Shown in pieces: positions 1 to 12,495 of a stretch of DNA of 64,000 nucleotides. The notes beneath the pieces were generated by a model that was not told where the DNA came from, made no database searches, and was given only the letters and a program-made list of their open reading frames with translations. Each line of letters starts with the position of its first letter. The first letter of the stretch is position 1. The DNA is from Paracentrotus lividus (taxonomy: Eukaryota > Echinodermata > Echinoidea > Camarodonta > Echinidae): assembly GCA_940671915.1 (NCBI GenBank), contig CALNVZ010003426.1, positions 36,792,512 through 36,856,511 on the forward strand, read 5' to 3'. Both the position numbers and the translations under genes were made by a program.

Positions 1-154
1 GCCAATTTGAGGATCCCCATAGAAGGAACAACTAGACTTTTCAAACTTCCATAACTCTTATTTTATAACCGATTTTGATGAAACTTTTTTAGATTGCTCC
101 TCTCATTTTCCTCTTTCCTTTACGGTTGATTCTCTCATTGGGTTGGATTCCCCT
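1..154 (-). repeat. TTAA-flanked short DNA element, truncated by window edge
   Basis: The terminus AGGGGAATCC (read on the minus strand) is followed outward by TTAA at 155-158. The whole stretch is the reverse complement of 20811-20966 with few differences. A related element at 49332-49913 has similar ends and TTAA on both sides. The TTAA target suggests a piggyBac-like or Kolobok-like mobilising enzyme; that is inference from target choice only. No coding capacity is seen. Confidence 0.6.
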
Positions 155-2186
155 TTAACATTGAAGTCCCCTTTCAATTATACGTTGCATATAAAAAAGG
201 AAATTTAAGAGTTTTGAATATAACCTTTCGAAACATAGATTGACTTTTAATTCAAATTCATCCACCAAACTATCTTTTGCGTGCACCGTACACTCGATGC
301 GTATAATATCAAATTCCTACTGCCTGAGTCCTACTTTATTTTAGAGATGAAATATTTACAGGCAGATAAACAAAGCGTGGAATTTGTACTTTTTTTAATG
401 GATAAAGAGAAAAGATGTATTGTCAGTCATGTGGCAAGACTATTCATGGCATACCGTTAACAATTCATTCACACCTCAAAATACTGTTTTCATTTCAAAA
501 CGTCACTTCAACTTTTCAATAGCCAGCAAATCATCTATTAATCAAATAGTTCTGCACGTTTGAATTTTGTGACGTCACGTGTGACGTATGCTCCAATGAT
601 TAAACCTATTCTGTGGACTGTAAAGTCCATAAATTGCCCCTTTTCAAGCATGTTTTGCTTTTCTTTTGCTATATTTCTATAGCTGCGGGGAAAAAATATA
701 TAGAGAACGCGATGTTACCTACATGTACCATTTATTTATTTTTTTCTAAAATTTAGCTTTTTTCAGCATTTCATTATTCCGTTATTTTGAAGAAATGCAC
801 TACAGAAAATACCATAATCATTGATAGCATACAACCTCCTAAAATGTAAAATATACAAGTATTATTTAAACCTTAATACTTGTACAGAAACAACATTTTT
901 TTTTTTTTAGGTACATTGATTCTATTGCAGGTAAATGATTCCATGATAATTGAGTTTGTTAATTTGATAATTGAGATCTTTGAAACAGATAATGCTATAT
1001 TAAACTACTAATTGCTTCCCTGTTACAATCCCCTTTATTAGTATAACGGTGCAAAGGCAGCCGGGTCACAAAATTTGTCGCGCGTAGAAGCCGCGTACAT
1101 GTACATGGAGAGAACGGCTATTAGACTAAATGTCACAAAATTCACAATCGTACAACTTTTAAGGATACAACATTACTATCATCAAAATGAATTAGCACAA
1201 GAATAGCATTTACAGTAAATTTAGAGTAACGCTTCGTCACTTTCCTAAAATACATTACTTAGAAGTACAAGTTGTATAATACAAATATTGATAAATACAC
1301 ATCTCTGCTCTATTATGTTACCTGTTGAAAGCTAGAAGGATATTAATCATTGTATAAGGAGATTGGTTAACAGGGCTCTTATTTTTACCTGGTTGCCATT
1401 TGAGCAACCAATAGTTGACACGGCAGTTTAGGTTGTTACAGATTCATTAATCTCGTAGCCTGGATCACAATAGTTGTAAAAAATTAAAAAACAAACAAAT
1501 AAGTGGTCTTTCTTTTGAGGGGGTTCTTTAAAGAAAATTTAAACTTCAGGACGAGAAGACCCCTTTTTACACACGGCAAATGTGTGTTTTCTAAAAACAA
1601 TATCTTCACTCTTATGCTACAGTCAAACAAACACTTACGTTGAGGTACGTCAGGCGTTGCGTCAAAAAATTCATATTTTTCTGCGGATCCCTACAGACCT
1701 TCCGTCATAGTCAGCAGTGGAAATAGTGAGAATTTTGTTAATCCAATAAAAAAAAAGAAATACATAAGAAATTATAGAATAGAATATGAAATAAGGATAA
1801 AATAACAAAACGTAACTAAACGTAAGTGTCTGTGTGACAGTAGTATTCATAATTCAAAATTTACACCATACATACCAGGCAATAAATTCATCATACTTAC
1901 ATGTTATTAGATGGGGACTGATTGCTGCAAGCTTGGTAGCCAAGAGAGGAATTTTAGATTGCCCGATTACATTTTTGAGTTGCCAATTGCCACTAGGCAA
2001 CCATTAATCTTGGGCCATGGTTAATACCCTTCTGCTTTTAATCAGACAATGCATGTTTTCTTCAATCTAGCACCATAAACACATGATAATTAATAGCAAT
2101 TTCTACAAAACAAGTACAACGACCTTCAAAATACAATTACAAATGAATATTTAAATAAATATAACTGTAAAAACATACATTCTGGC

Positions 2187-2190
<4 letters not shown>

Positions 2191-2228
<38 letters not shown>
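2191..2228 (+). repeat. Poly(A) run, 38 A
   Basis: An uninterrupted run of 38 adenines. It could be the tail scar of a retroposed sequence, but the sequence to its left shows no recognisable SINE or gene, so it may be only a mononucleotide microsatellite. Confidence 0.9.
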
Positions 2229-2232
<4 letters not shown>

Positions 2233-3141
2233 TCTTGTCAATAAAGGAACTGTGCTTCATAGTAGTAAATGTTGTATTTTACGGCACGGCCAGGACATAG
2301 ATGCATTTTGCAATATTGATGTTGAAAATACTTTGGTTTACCTACCACAAATGACATGTTACACATGGAAGACCCTCACAGAAACTACAATGTACTCTTA
2401 AAATACAAATCTTAAAATTTTGAATTTCTGGCAAGACTCCTGATGAACTTCATATCCAAAATCCAATACAAGAATGACTCCAACTGATAAAATAGTAGTC
2501 ACTGGGATGTAATAAAATGTTTTGGGTCCATTTGGAATCAGTTTGGAGTCTGTCTTCCAACAATTATCGTGTCTCTTTAAAACCCCAATTTTCTGAAACC
2601 ACTTAATCAAAATACTTTAAGGTAATGTACAAACTCATATACCTCACAGAATGTGAGCCATAAAAAGACAGCTTTGTTTAATATGCTTTTTTTTTTATAT
2701 TTTGTATATTTTACATATTTGCATATTGGTGGGCAAGCAGTAATCAAAATGAATGTGTAAAGCTGTGTACACCTGACATGATACTGTGTTGATCAAAAGA
2801 TGGGATTTAGGTAGTGCGCCCTCTTTGTTCAAAGTCCACCAGCTTTTTATATTTCTCTGTACAGTGTTTGTATGCGATTTCAAAAGGCCTTTTTTTCTTG
2901 TATCATGGAAACGTCTGTGCGGTATATCATTATTTTCAGGATCTTGTTAACATTCTTTACCCATCTTTGCCTGAACTGGTAACAATGGAAAATATAGATT
3001 TACACAATAACACATGCAAATGATAGAGACTCATGGCTTGAATACAACTGTTGCAAAATTAATCAACATCACCAAATGGTACATCATTTCGTATATTTCC
3101 AACCTACATGTAAAATAGGATTCAAAATTCAATAACAATTT

Positions 3142-3162
3142 TGTGTGTGTGTGTGTGTGTGT
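3142..3162. repeat. (GT)n microsatellite
   Basis: About ten perfect GT repeats within non-coding sequence. Confidence 0.9.
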
Positions 3163-4116
3163 TTCTAATTCCATTAAACACATAGTTCAGCTTTGAAGGA
3201 AAATTCTTTTCGAGTGGTAGAATCATTGAAATGAAGAATACATAAAGGATATAGATTTTTTTTCCCCCCAGACTTTTAGATCTTATTCGTTTTTCTAGTA
3301 TCAAGTCATTGATAATGATTAATGTATACATGCTTTTAGCATACATCATGCAAGAATTAATTTCAATACGACATGCAAGTTAAAAAAATGCTGCCAGTTT
3401 TGTAATTACATGTACTTCATAACAAGCAGGCTTCATAAACTATCAATGTATTAATGTTTAGAGATACATGATCTGAGCTGTACAAATGTACAAGCACTAC
3501 AATGTGCTGCTATATACATGGCATTTGTTTTTTTGTGTGAAGACATGGTTCATGTATAAGTATAACTATACAATAAATGATGAAGAAATATCATACAAAG
3601 GTACCACTTACACCTATCATACACAGTAATTATTACATTAGTATTGCATATAAAAAACATTGCTTCTATCTTCTCTTACAATTTGTGAGTTTGGCAAAGG
3701 AAGGAAGATGATATAAAGACAAAAAAACTAAAATTTCACAATTAGAATCATCAGGATTTTAAATGGACTTCTCCTTTCACAGATCTTCTTTTAAAAGAAA
3801 TTAATATTTAGATTGAATAATTACTATGGCCACCCCATCTCTAAGCCTGGTTGACATTATCCATGGTGCTCTAACATTTCAAGGGATTGGTCTCTTTAGG
3901 ATAAGTTCTCCTTTAACCCTTAGTTTCATGACAAAAATCACTCTTTTTCTTGCACCATACATGAATTAACAATCATTTTACTACTCTTTCTAGAGCCCTT
4001 TTATTATAGAATTGTGCCTGCCGAAGCCTGAGCTCACAAATTGCATGGGAGTATACTACTCCAGTGTACAGTTCACATTTACACATGTAGCTCAGAGCGA
4101 ACCAGCCACCTTCCCA

Positions 4117-4884
4117 GGGCCGGTATTCTGAAAAACTGTCATAACTACTGTCATATCTTTTGTGTATATCTCTGAGAGATATAACATCTTTATGATTATC
4201 ATAAATTGGTATTCTGAAAATTGTCTTTTCTCTGTCATATCTGTGTATTAAAGTACCTGCCCATCTTATATCAGACAAACCAATTAAAATCACTGTTAGT
4301 TACTTGTTTAAGCCCTCTTAACCAAAAAGAAGGCCCAAAGACATGTAGGGGTGTGTCCATAATACAGTAGATCTCATTGCGCAACTGTGCATATTGATGC
4401 GCTTATTTACTCAAAGTGAAAGAAAGAGACAGAGAGAACCCAGAAGAATTTCTGGAAGAGAAAAAAGAGAGTAAAAAACAGAGAGGAAAAATGGCAGTTA
4501 ACATAGAGGGCTTAACTTATGGCAGTATAAACAAATTTTGTTGAAAATTGTCCACAATGATAAGTAAAACTAATGAAACAATATAATCTAAAAAATATTG
4601 TAGATTGCTTACAATAAAGGGCGATTGTACCTGGGTATCATGGTACTAAAACTTTGTAAAAGATAAGACAAAAGATATGACTGCTAGACCCAGTCATATC
4701 TTTTATCTTAACTTTTCTCCGGTTTCGCGTAAAAGGTATTAAAGAGCGTATTTCTTGGGTGCGCCAAAAAGCTATGACAATTATTTACGACAAAAAGATA
4801 TGAAAGCTCCCAGAATACCGATTTTGTGTTATCTCTGAGATTAGATAAAATATCGTGATACGACACTCCCCAGAATACCGGCCC
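4117..4884. mobile_element. Hairpin DNA element with GGGCCGGTATTCTG ends
   Basis: The left end GGGCCGGTATTCTGAAAA is matched by the reverse complement of the right end (GGGCCGGTATTCTGGGGAG). Words such as tgtcatatctttt recur inside in both orientations, giving a foldback structure of about 768 bp. An inner inverted pair (TTAAGCCCTCTTAAC near 4302 and GTTAACATAGAGGGCTTAA near 4497) suggests a second, nested insertion. No transposase frame is present, so it is non-autonomous. I see no clean target-site duplication. Confidence 0.65.
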
Positions 4885-5568
4885 AGGTCACACACGAGGG
4901 CATTGTTCGAGAAGGTTGCATAGCTTATTATGCTATAGTATAGCTTTGTAGCTCTTACCTTTGTATTTTTGCACACTTCTTTTCTTTTATGCATGTGACT
5001 CTCTCTCTTCAATCACCACCTTTGTAAATGTGATTCATCAATAAACACTGCATATGACATCTTGTCATCTGACTAAATGTGTTCATATGTATGTGTACAT
5101 TTTTTCACTTTGCAAAGCCAAAAGGGCATAACCTCATATAAATGTAATTATGGTTCAAATCAAACACTTTCCTCATGTAAATTTCCACTGTATATTTTGT
5201 CCTTGAATATTTCAAAATAGAGCTGTTCTGAAATTAAAAGGGTTGAAATAACTTTCAATTGGCAAGCAAATTTGGACTAGAAATATACAGACTGCGTTTA
5301 TGATCACCCCCTTTCTACTGAAGTATCATTCCAAAACTAAAAAATACTATAGATAAAGAGCTCTAAAAACTAATATATGAGGGGGAAAAAAATGTTATTG
5401 AAAGCTACTACTACATTTGTATATGTACATGTAGCATCCAATTAAATTTCAATTATCGGTGAAAATTGAATTGACCGATATTGAATAATGTGCATTTTAA
5501 CTACAAGTACGACATGCACACAAACATATTTAAAGTACATGTATTGCTTAAAATATTTAAACCTGCAT

Positions 5569-6691
5569 TCACACAATGGGTTTGATATCCTCCAATGGAT
5601 GTGGCCTGGTATCAGGATGCATTGTGCTTAGTGAGTTCAGAGAGTTCAGGGGAGTAAAATGTGGCAGGTGCATAGGGGCGTGTTCCTCATTACCCTGACT
5701 GACTTCATGGTGGTTGATCGGGGTGAAATGATTCACTGAGTTCAGTGGATGGATTGGATTAAGCTGGTGGAGGGGGTCGATGGGATTAGGGTTTGGATTG
5801 GGATTAGGGGCTGGTGGTTCCCATTTTGGAGGTCCGTTACCAGGACCGGTATTGCCAAAGTAGTCCAGGCATGCATTCATGATGGCCATCTTTTCCATCT
5901 TCTCATCAGTCTCCTCTTTCTTTCCGTTCTCCTTCCACCAGTCGATACCGTGAGTGTTCTTCTTGTGGGTCTTCAGACTCACATTGTGCGTGAATGAAGC
6001 GCTGCAAAGATCGCAGCGGAACGGTTTGTCACCGGAATGCTGGCGCATGTGAGCTTTCATATTAGACTTTTGCCCGAAGCGTCGCTTACAGACCGGGCAC
6101 GAGTGCGGTTTCGTGTGAACAAGTTTGTGCTTCTCCAGGTCCTTTGTGGTCTTGAATGCTTTTCCGCAGATTTCGCAGACGCAAGCCCTCTCGGAAAGAT
6201 GACGCTTTGAATGCTGATTGAGTCCTGTCTGAAAGAAAAAGTCGGCCCCGCACTCCTTGCAAACAAACTCCTTCTTACCTGACGCAACTACCTTGTGGCG
6301 CTTCTCGTGTGCAACCAGGCTCTCCTTGTTCCGCAGTACATGGCCACAAATGCTACACAAGTGTTCCTCGGCTTCAGAGTGAACTCTACGGATGTGTGCC
6401 TTCAGGTCCATAAAGAGCTGCTTGCAGAACTGGCACTGGTCGAAGCGTACCATCCGCTTCTCGCGATCCGGGGACAGTGCCAGCTGCATCTGGATGGTTC
6501 CTTGGTCATTATTCTGCTCAAGAACCTCCTTTGGGATATGAGACTGCATGTGCTTGTTCAGGCGGAAGCCGCACTTGAACTCCTTTCCGCAGAATGGGCA
6601 ACCAAAGTCCTTTCCTCCTGGGCCAACGTGGGGCGACTTCTTGTCTGGTGAATCTTTCTCGCTTTGTATGTTGCTGTCATGGGCAGGAATG
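5569..6691 (-). CDS. Last coding exon of AT-hook/C2H2 zinc-finger protein (seven fingers)
   Basis: This is the C-terminal exon of a probable DNA-binding transcriptional regulator, about 373 residues. Seen in sequence: C2H2 fingers at about exon residues 31-51, 86-104 (short and degenerate), 112-132, 144-164, 172-192, 198-218 and 226-247; five have the CX2CX12HX3H spacing. The linker between the last two (SGDKPFR) resembles the TGEKP linker of Kruppel-type proteins. A lysine/glutamate-rich stretch and an Asn/Pro-rich tail (NPNPNPNP) follow before TGA at 5571-5569. The frame opens upstream of the first in-frame ATG (6549), and finger 1 lies mostly before that ATG, so the exon must begin by splicing. 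The acceptor TATAG at 6692-6693 leaves one nucleotide, which fits the phase of the exon at 12443-12495. Other in-frame acceptors exist a little downstream. No KRAB or BTB domain is seen. I do not recognise an orthologue. Confidence 0.85.
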
Positions 6692-6813
6692 CTATATTCA
6701 AATTCAATGTATAAAAGGGGATAAAGTTAATATATAAAAACATAAAATGTTTTATCATTGTGTAAGCATGATTTTGCACACAATAATCTACATGACTAGT
6801 ATAGTGCACATAC

Positions 6814-6836
6814 CATCTGGCTCTACTGAAGTCGGG
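6814..6836 (-). CDS. Possible 23-nt alternative microexon of the zinc-finger gene
   Basis: A strong donor (ATG|GTATGT on the minus strand) ends a short open stretch that can start after the TATTATTAG acceptor. It accepts the phase left by the exon at 12443-12495, coding SPTSVEPD. It leaves one nucleotide, so it would need a different acceptor in the last exon, such as GGCCCAG|GA about 70 nt inside it. That would still be in frame and keep all fingers. It may be an alternative exon or a chance donor. Confidence 0.3.
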
Positions 6837-8664
6837 CTAATAATATCTTGGGGTTTATAGAAAAACAATCATCGATCATAATACATGTACAATTTGCAAA
6901 GTGTACAGTGTATATGACAATGTTTCATAATCCTTTATTTCAGTATGCATGCAAACTTTTGCATAATCTAAACATCAAACTACAATGGATTTAGGTAGTC
7001 TTAATTCAATGCGAATTGTTGAGGAGGGGAGCATGTATCAGGCGCAGCAGAGCCAGGATCCCCACCCCTACTACATCTTGTTCAGTACACATAAAAGCAA
7101 AAAATGTGATGCATCACACCAAAATCAGACACAAGTCGCCAAGCAATTTCAGCTATTAAAAGTGTTGAGGAAATCGGCAAAACAACAAAAATTGTCTTAT
7201 GTGGGGGACATATATTTTTGATTTTCTGAATTTTCAATGCTTCTTGTATGCTCTGTAAAAAAAAATGAGTAGAAATGATTAGGGGATTGTTTTGTTGGAA
7301 TGTTTTACTCTTTTCTGGCGACTTGTGTCTGCTTTCGATATGATGAGTCATAGTAGAGGACTGATGTGTAGACCCCGTGGCTATTTTTTGGGAACAAAGG
7401 TTTGAAAGTGGTTTTGAGTTGGTTAGAGGTCCCTAATCAAAATTAGCCTGGTTAGTCCCCTGCTAACCCCCGGCAACTCTCGTAGGGGTCAAAATAAGGT
7501 CAAACTGGGGCTAATAGGGGGTCAAATTTTTAAAATGCCTCACGAAGTAGTAATCAAAAAGACACTTGCAAAATAATTTGTTCTCTTTCTACTCGAGTGC
7601 AAAAAAGTTGGTAACAGGAATCATATACCGCCTGAACCTCCGAGAAAAAACAGTAAGAAGTTATGGGCGGGAAAATGTCAAAATGTCCAAACGAACTTTT
7701 CAAATGAAGGCATATGAGGCCTAACACAAGAACTAAAATTGTTTAGAAGAACGAAAATATTTTTCGGTGTTTTTTATGTGTTAATTAATATTTATAATGG
7801 TTAAGAAAATTAAAATTTGACACTAATTTCTACATAAGAAAATCATGTTCAGTACATATAAGGGGTCAAAGTAAGAGGTCAATTTGGGGTCAAATTAGTT
7901 CATTTAGGATTGAATTAACGATAAGGAGTTAAAAACAGGCTCCATTCTGTGCAGTATTGCAAAGTTATGTATAAATAGATTATTAAAACTTACCAGAATT
8001 TGTATTTCTAATCCAGAACGCAATTCACAATTAAATGTGAGGGGTTCATCGATATGATCAAAAAGGGTAAATCGATCAATTAGGGTCAAAAATGTTAATT
8101 GACCTAGAAATATTTTGTGATGCTATAATGCACACCTAGAGAACCACTTGAGCCTGAACTTCAAAAATTTAAAAGTAGTATGGTGCCATCATAAGACAAT
8201 TCTATTTTTGATCTTATAAGAGAATGTAGGTGAAAGGTCAGTTCATAAGGTCAACTTTAATGAATTCCAGGTACATACCTCGTTATTTTAATGGTACAAG
8301 AAAAGCATACGATAACGTATCAATTTCAATCTTGGATAATAAACACGTAATGCATACAGAAGCCAATGTCATACACAATTTTTTAAGTCAATATGTCAAG
8401 GGTCACAAAGGTAAACCTAAAAAAATAGCAGGCATTTGCCTCGTTATTCAAGTATCTCAAAAAAACTATTTGATGATAGTGAAACTATCATGATTGTGAA
8501 CCATGAATCTCATTATAATTGAGACTGTAATATATTGGTATCATGTGCAAGGTTCACACACAGAGGTTTGTGTCTGAAATTACTTTTTTATCTGAGGGCC
8601 TGCCATAAACGTGGGCATGAGGGAGTGGCGCATTGTTTGGGTATTAGTACGATCTATAAATAGT

Positions 8665-8790
8665 AATGAATAATAAATAAACATAATGATAATAATAATA
8701 ATAAGTAATAAATAATAATAATAGTGCGGTACTTGTATAAGCGCTCAGGTCCGATCTTTTTCGACGCTCATAAGGCGCTTATCTAATATT
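8665..8790 (+). repeat. AAT-rich microsatellite and retroposon-tail-like remnant
   Basis: An (AAT)n-type run followed by a short segment with ataagcgctc and ataaggcgcttat words. This resembles the 3' tail plus terminal microsatellite of L2/CR1-type non-LTR elements, as also seen at 34383-34500. It is a weak, short match inside the composite intron element. Confidence 0.35.
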
Positions 8791-9039
8791 CAAAATTTTT
8801 ACTGGAGCGCTCAAAACTTTAATTATTGTTGCAAGTGCTCTTCTCGTTTTGAAACAATTTTTGGGTAAGGCATTTTAATAATAAATGATAACAACAACTA
8901 CACAGTAAACAGTATGCAGGTCGCAGGGCGTAGACACGAATTCCTTTTTTTTTATTTTTTATGTAAGTGGGGGGATGGAGTAACCGATATTCCATAATGC
9001 GGTGGTCACAATCAAACTCGCCGTAGGCATACGGGACAC

Positions 9040-9070
9040 GTGCATGCAACGTAGCCTGCGTTGCATGCAC
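9040..9070. repeat. Short perfect palindrome
   Basis: GTGCATGCAACG at 9040-9051 is repeated as its exact reverse complement at 9059-9070, with a 7-nt loop. Further catgca words lie beside it. It is probably structural debris of the enclosing element. Confidence 0.8.
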
Positions 9071-10174
9071 AATCGCATGCAAAGGTATCCTGGGTCAACT
9101 TCATTGCGATTCCTGTCGTTTCTAGTAGAAAGGGTATTGTAAAAACTATCCTGGCACGTCGTACAATGTAACGATGCCTGCATGGTACGTCGAAAGGTAC
9201 GGCGATGTTGTGGACCAGCGCCATAATCGGTCGAAGCGGAAAGACACAGTTAGTTGGGGGGGGGGGGGTTTGTCGCATACGCAGTGTCAGGTAGCTTAGT
9301 ATCATACTTTTGACATACCCTATGTACAAGAATAATGCATAACAGAATCATCTCTGCCTATAATCGAATAATATCATATAAGGTTGAAGTTTAAAATGCG
9401 GTTTTAGGGATAATCATAACTTGACTGCGTGAACATTTGACCATTTTGTCTCTTTGATATTCAAATAGATCATCTTTCTATAAATTGTTACACTATCATA
9501 AAATTGGAGTTTATATCCAATACTGGTCTTACAATGATTGTTTTACCATTTGACCATTATCTTGACGCCTCACATTTATTGAATGTGGTTTTTTGGATTA
9601 GAAATACAAATCTGCAGGTTTAATCAATCAGTTAACACACAACTTAATAATAAAAGCTGCTAAAACCCCTTTACCCTATTTTGGTCACAACTTTGACCCG
9701 AAATGACCTTAGTTTGACCCATATATATACTGAATATGATTTTCTTATGTAGGAATAGATAGTCTCAATTAATTTTCTTCATCATAATACTAAATAGATT
9801 GAAAAAAATATGAAAATTTTTCATTTCAAGCAATTTTAGCTTGTGTAAGCCTATTATTCCTTCATGTGAAGTTTGTTGACCTTTTGACCTTTCCCATCAT
9901 AACTTCTCACTGAGTGAGAGTCAGGTAATATGATCCTGTATATTCTAAAATACATGAGATTGGTATTAGTGAATATGTTATCATCAAAATCAAACTGTGT
10001 CTTAAATTAATGCAATAACGAGGTAAATACCCGGAATTTCGTAGATTGGACCATGGTGACCCTTGACCTTTCATCTTCTTTTCCATAAATCAAATTAGAA
10101 TTTTCTTCTTATATGATGGTACATACTACTTTTCAAATTGAAGTTCATGGCTCATGGGTTCTAGTGTGCATATA

Positions 10175-11172
10175 CACTGTTGCTCAGAAAGGTTGGATAT
10201 TTTTTGTGTGAACCAGCAACATCTTTTTGCTCCGGCTAAGATTTCTTGAAATTGTTTGTCCCCACTATCACTTTTCTGGGCCCTGGCTATACCTTGGACA
10301 CTCTCCAGCCTATTCCTGGGGAATGAAAATAAAAAAGAGTTTGTCATCCCCCAGAACGCCCATTTTTGCCATTTTTGTACCATTTTGGGGCCCCTTTTTG
10401 TTTACCCGTCTGACCAAGGCCCCTCCGTCATACCCCCTCGAAAAGCGTCTGAAATATAGAGTTGTTATTGTTCTTTATGATAAATCAAGGTTTAAGATCA
10501 CAGGCGTTAGTCTCTTGTCTAGGGGAGGGGTTGAAGGAAAAAGTGAAATCGGTAAAAAACGGAAATATTCTATCCAACCTTTATGGTCAAAACAAAGGAA
10601 ATAAAAAAAACAACTATGAACCGTTAATTATTGTCATTTTCCCTTGTCTTGTTTCAGCCTTAATGACAAGGTTGTAAACGGTAACCATTGTCTACTTTTC
10701 ATTATGATTTATGTTTGACTGAGATTCTACAATACATTTTTGAGAAGGTAGAAATTTCTATGTTGTAAAAATGAATAAATTCAATTTTCAACCCGAGTCA
10801 AAGTAAACTTTGACCCTTCCCCTAGACAATAAATCTAAGTCTGTGATCATAAACTTAGATTTACCTCAAAGAACAATGACCACACTATACATCAGACGCG
10901 TTTGGTGAGGGTGGGGTTATGGGGGTCTTGATAGGCCGGGTAAACAAAAAAGGGGCCCTTAAATGAGAAAAAATGACAAAATGGGCGTTCTGGGGGTTGC
11001 CAAACTTTTGTTTTATTTGTCATTCCCCGGGAATAGTTTTGGGGGTGTCCAAGGTATAGCCAGGGTCCAGAAAAGTGAAAGTAGGGACAAACAATATCAA
11101 CAAATTTAAGCCGGAGCAAATAGATGTCGCTGGATCACACAAAACAATATCCAACCTTTATGAGCAACAGTG
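10175..11172. mobile_element. Nested TA-flanked hairpin element, Tc1/mariner-like target
   Basis: Both ends read CACTGTTGCTCA inward and are flanked by TA (10173-10174 and 11173-11174), the target duplication typical of Tc1/mariner elements. The arms match closely for over 200 bp, including gcccatttttg and ccctggctatacc words. It is inserted inside the 7351-11887 element and is therefore younger. A diverged relative starts at 38964. The frames inside are mirrored arm sequence, not a transposase. Confidence 0.75.
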
Positions 11173-12442
11173 TAGCATCACAATACTTCTAGGTCAATGT
11201 AGCATTTTGACCCTAATTGATCCATTGACCCTTTGACCATATCATGACCTTTTACATTTTTATTGAATGTGATTTCTGGATTAGAAATACAAATATGTAA
11301 GTTTCAATCATCTATTTATACATAACTTGACAATACTACACAGAATGGAGCTGTTTTAACTCCTTATTCGTATTTCAATCCTAAATGAACTAATTTGACC
11401 CCAAATGACCTTACTTTGACCCCTTATATGTACTGAACATGATTTTCTTATGTAGAAATAGTGTCAATTAATTTTCTTAACCATTATAAATATTAATAGA
11501 CACAAAAAACACGAAAATATTTCGTTCTTAACAATTTTAGCTTGTGTAGGCCTCATATGCCTTCATGTGAAAGTTCGTTGACCTTTTGACATTTCCCGCC
11601 ATAACTTCTTACTGGGAGGTCAGGGGTATATGATCCTGTACACTTTTTTGCTCAGTAGAAAGAGACAAATTATTTGCAGTGTCTTTTGATACTATTTGGG
11701 CATTTTAGAAATTTGACCCCCTATTGGCCCCAGTTTGACCTTATTTTGACCCCTACGAGAGTTGCCGGGGGTTAGCAGGGGACTAACCAAGCTAATTTTG
11801 ATTAGTGACCTCTAACCAACTCAAAACCACTTTCAAACCTTTGTTCCCAAAAAATAGCCACGGGGTCTACACATCGGTCCTCTACTATCACAAATGTGAC
11901 ATTGACTAAATATCATTCCATTTTTTTAAAGGCTTTTTGACATGCTCGGTACCTCCCCCAAATTAAAAACATACTCAGCAACCCCTGAAGAATATTGTAC
12001 ATTACTCAAGTAATATTTCAAAATTAATAAGCATTCTAAAAGTTAATTTTGTACATGTATCCATAAACAACACATACAGATAAGGCCTAGGAGACAAAAC
12101 TGTAGGCCAAATTTGATTGTTGCTATGGGATTCACATTTGAAGAGTTTCATTCCACAGGGAACTCAATCCACTTTGACAAAAATTTAATAATTGATATCA
12201 GACCACTTTTTAAGGTATGTACACTGTACTTGTACCCGTCTTTGAAACAAAAGTATTATCCTTAATATTTATTCCAATTCAACATCTTTTAATTTCATTT
12301 TTCCATAGAAGCCTGCACAAGATTGGGTAATCAAATGCTTAAAAGTGGATTTAATCCCTTCTGGAACGAAACTTTGCATTTATACATGCATTTTTTTTGT
12401 ACTACACAACTTTTATTGAACAAAAAGAAATAGTGTACTTGC

Positions 12443-12495
12443 CTGATGAGTTTGATATTCCTGGGTAGAATGGACTTCCCTCTCACTCTTTTTAC
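12443..12495 (-). CDS. 53-nt internal exon of AT-hook/zinc-finger gene, GC-AG donor
   Basis: The acceptor is TTTTTGTTACAG at 12496-12507 and the open stretch reads VKRVRGKSILPRNIKLI, strongly basic. The end is CAG followed by GCAAGT, the consensus of the minor GC-AG intron class. The exon starts in phase 0, matching the end of 15301-15348. It leaves two nucleotides (AG), which the last exon's first C completes to a serine codon. The polypyrimidine tract, phase agreement and donor consensus are seen directly. That it belongs to this gene is inference. Confidence 0.55.

Larger units (their letters stand above)
159..4116. other. AT-rich non-coding stretch downstream of the zinc-finger gene
   Basis: No convincing exon is visible on either strand. 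The open frames here are short and have no recognisable domain. Some of it may be 3' untranslated sequence of the minus-strand zinc-finger gene that ends at 5569, but I cannot place its poly(A) site. It contains a 38-A run and a GT microsatellite, listed separately. Confidence 0.5.
7351..11887. mobile_element. 4.5 kb long-terminal-inverted-repeat DNA element in an intron
   Basis: The left end TAGTAGAGGACTGATGTGTA is matched, inverted, by CCTCTACTA at the right end, flanked on both sides by TCA (7348-7350 and 11888-11890), a likely 3-bp target duplication. The arms are inverted copies for roughly 700 bp (7351-8100 against 11170-11887). The arm sequence also recurs in direct orientation at 9530-10120 versus 11230-11640, so the element is internally duplicated. 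TTTGACC/GGTCAAA words are very frequent throughout. No transposase frame is visible. It lies in the intron between the exons at 12443-12495 and 5569-6691. Confidence 0.75.

Noticed and set aside
3973-4293. 106-codon minus-strand open frame
   Set aside because: It lies largely in the GGGCCGGTATTCTG hairpin element and its left flank and has no recognisable family.
10126-11119. Several frames of 67-125 codons
   Set aside because: They are mirror images of the inverted arms of one hairpin element, so they are not independent genes.
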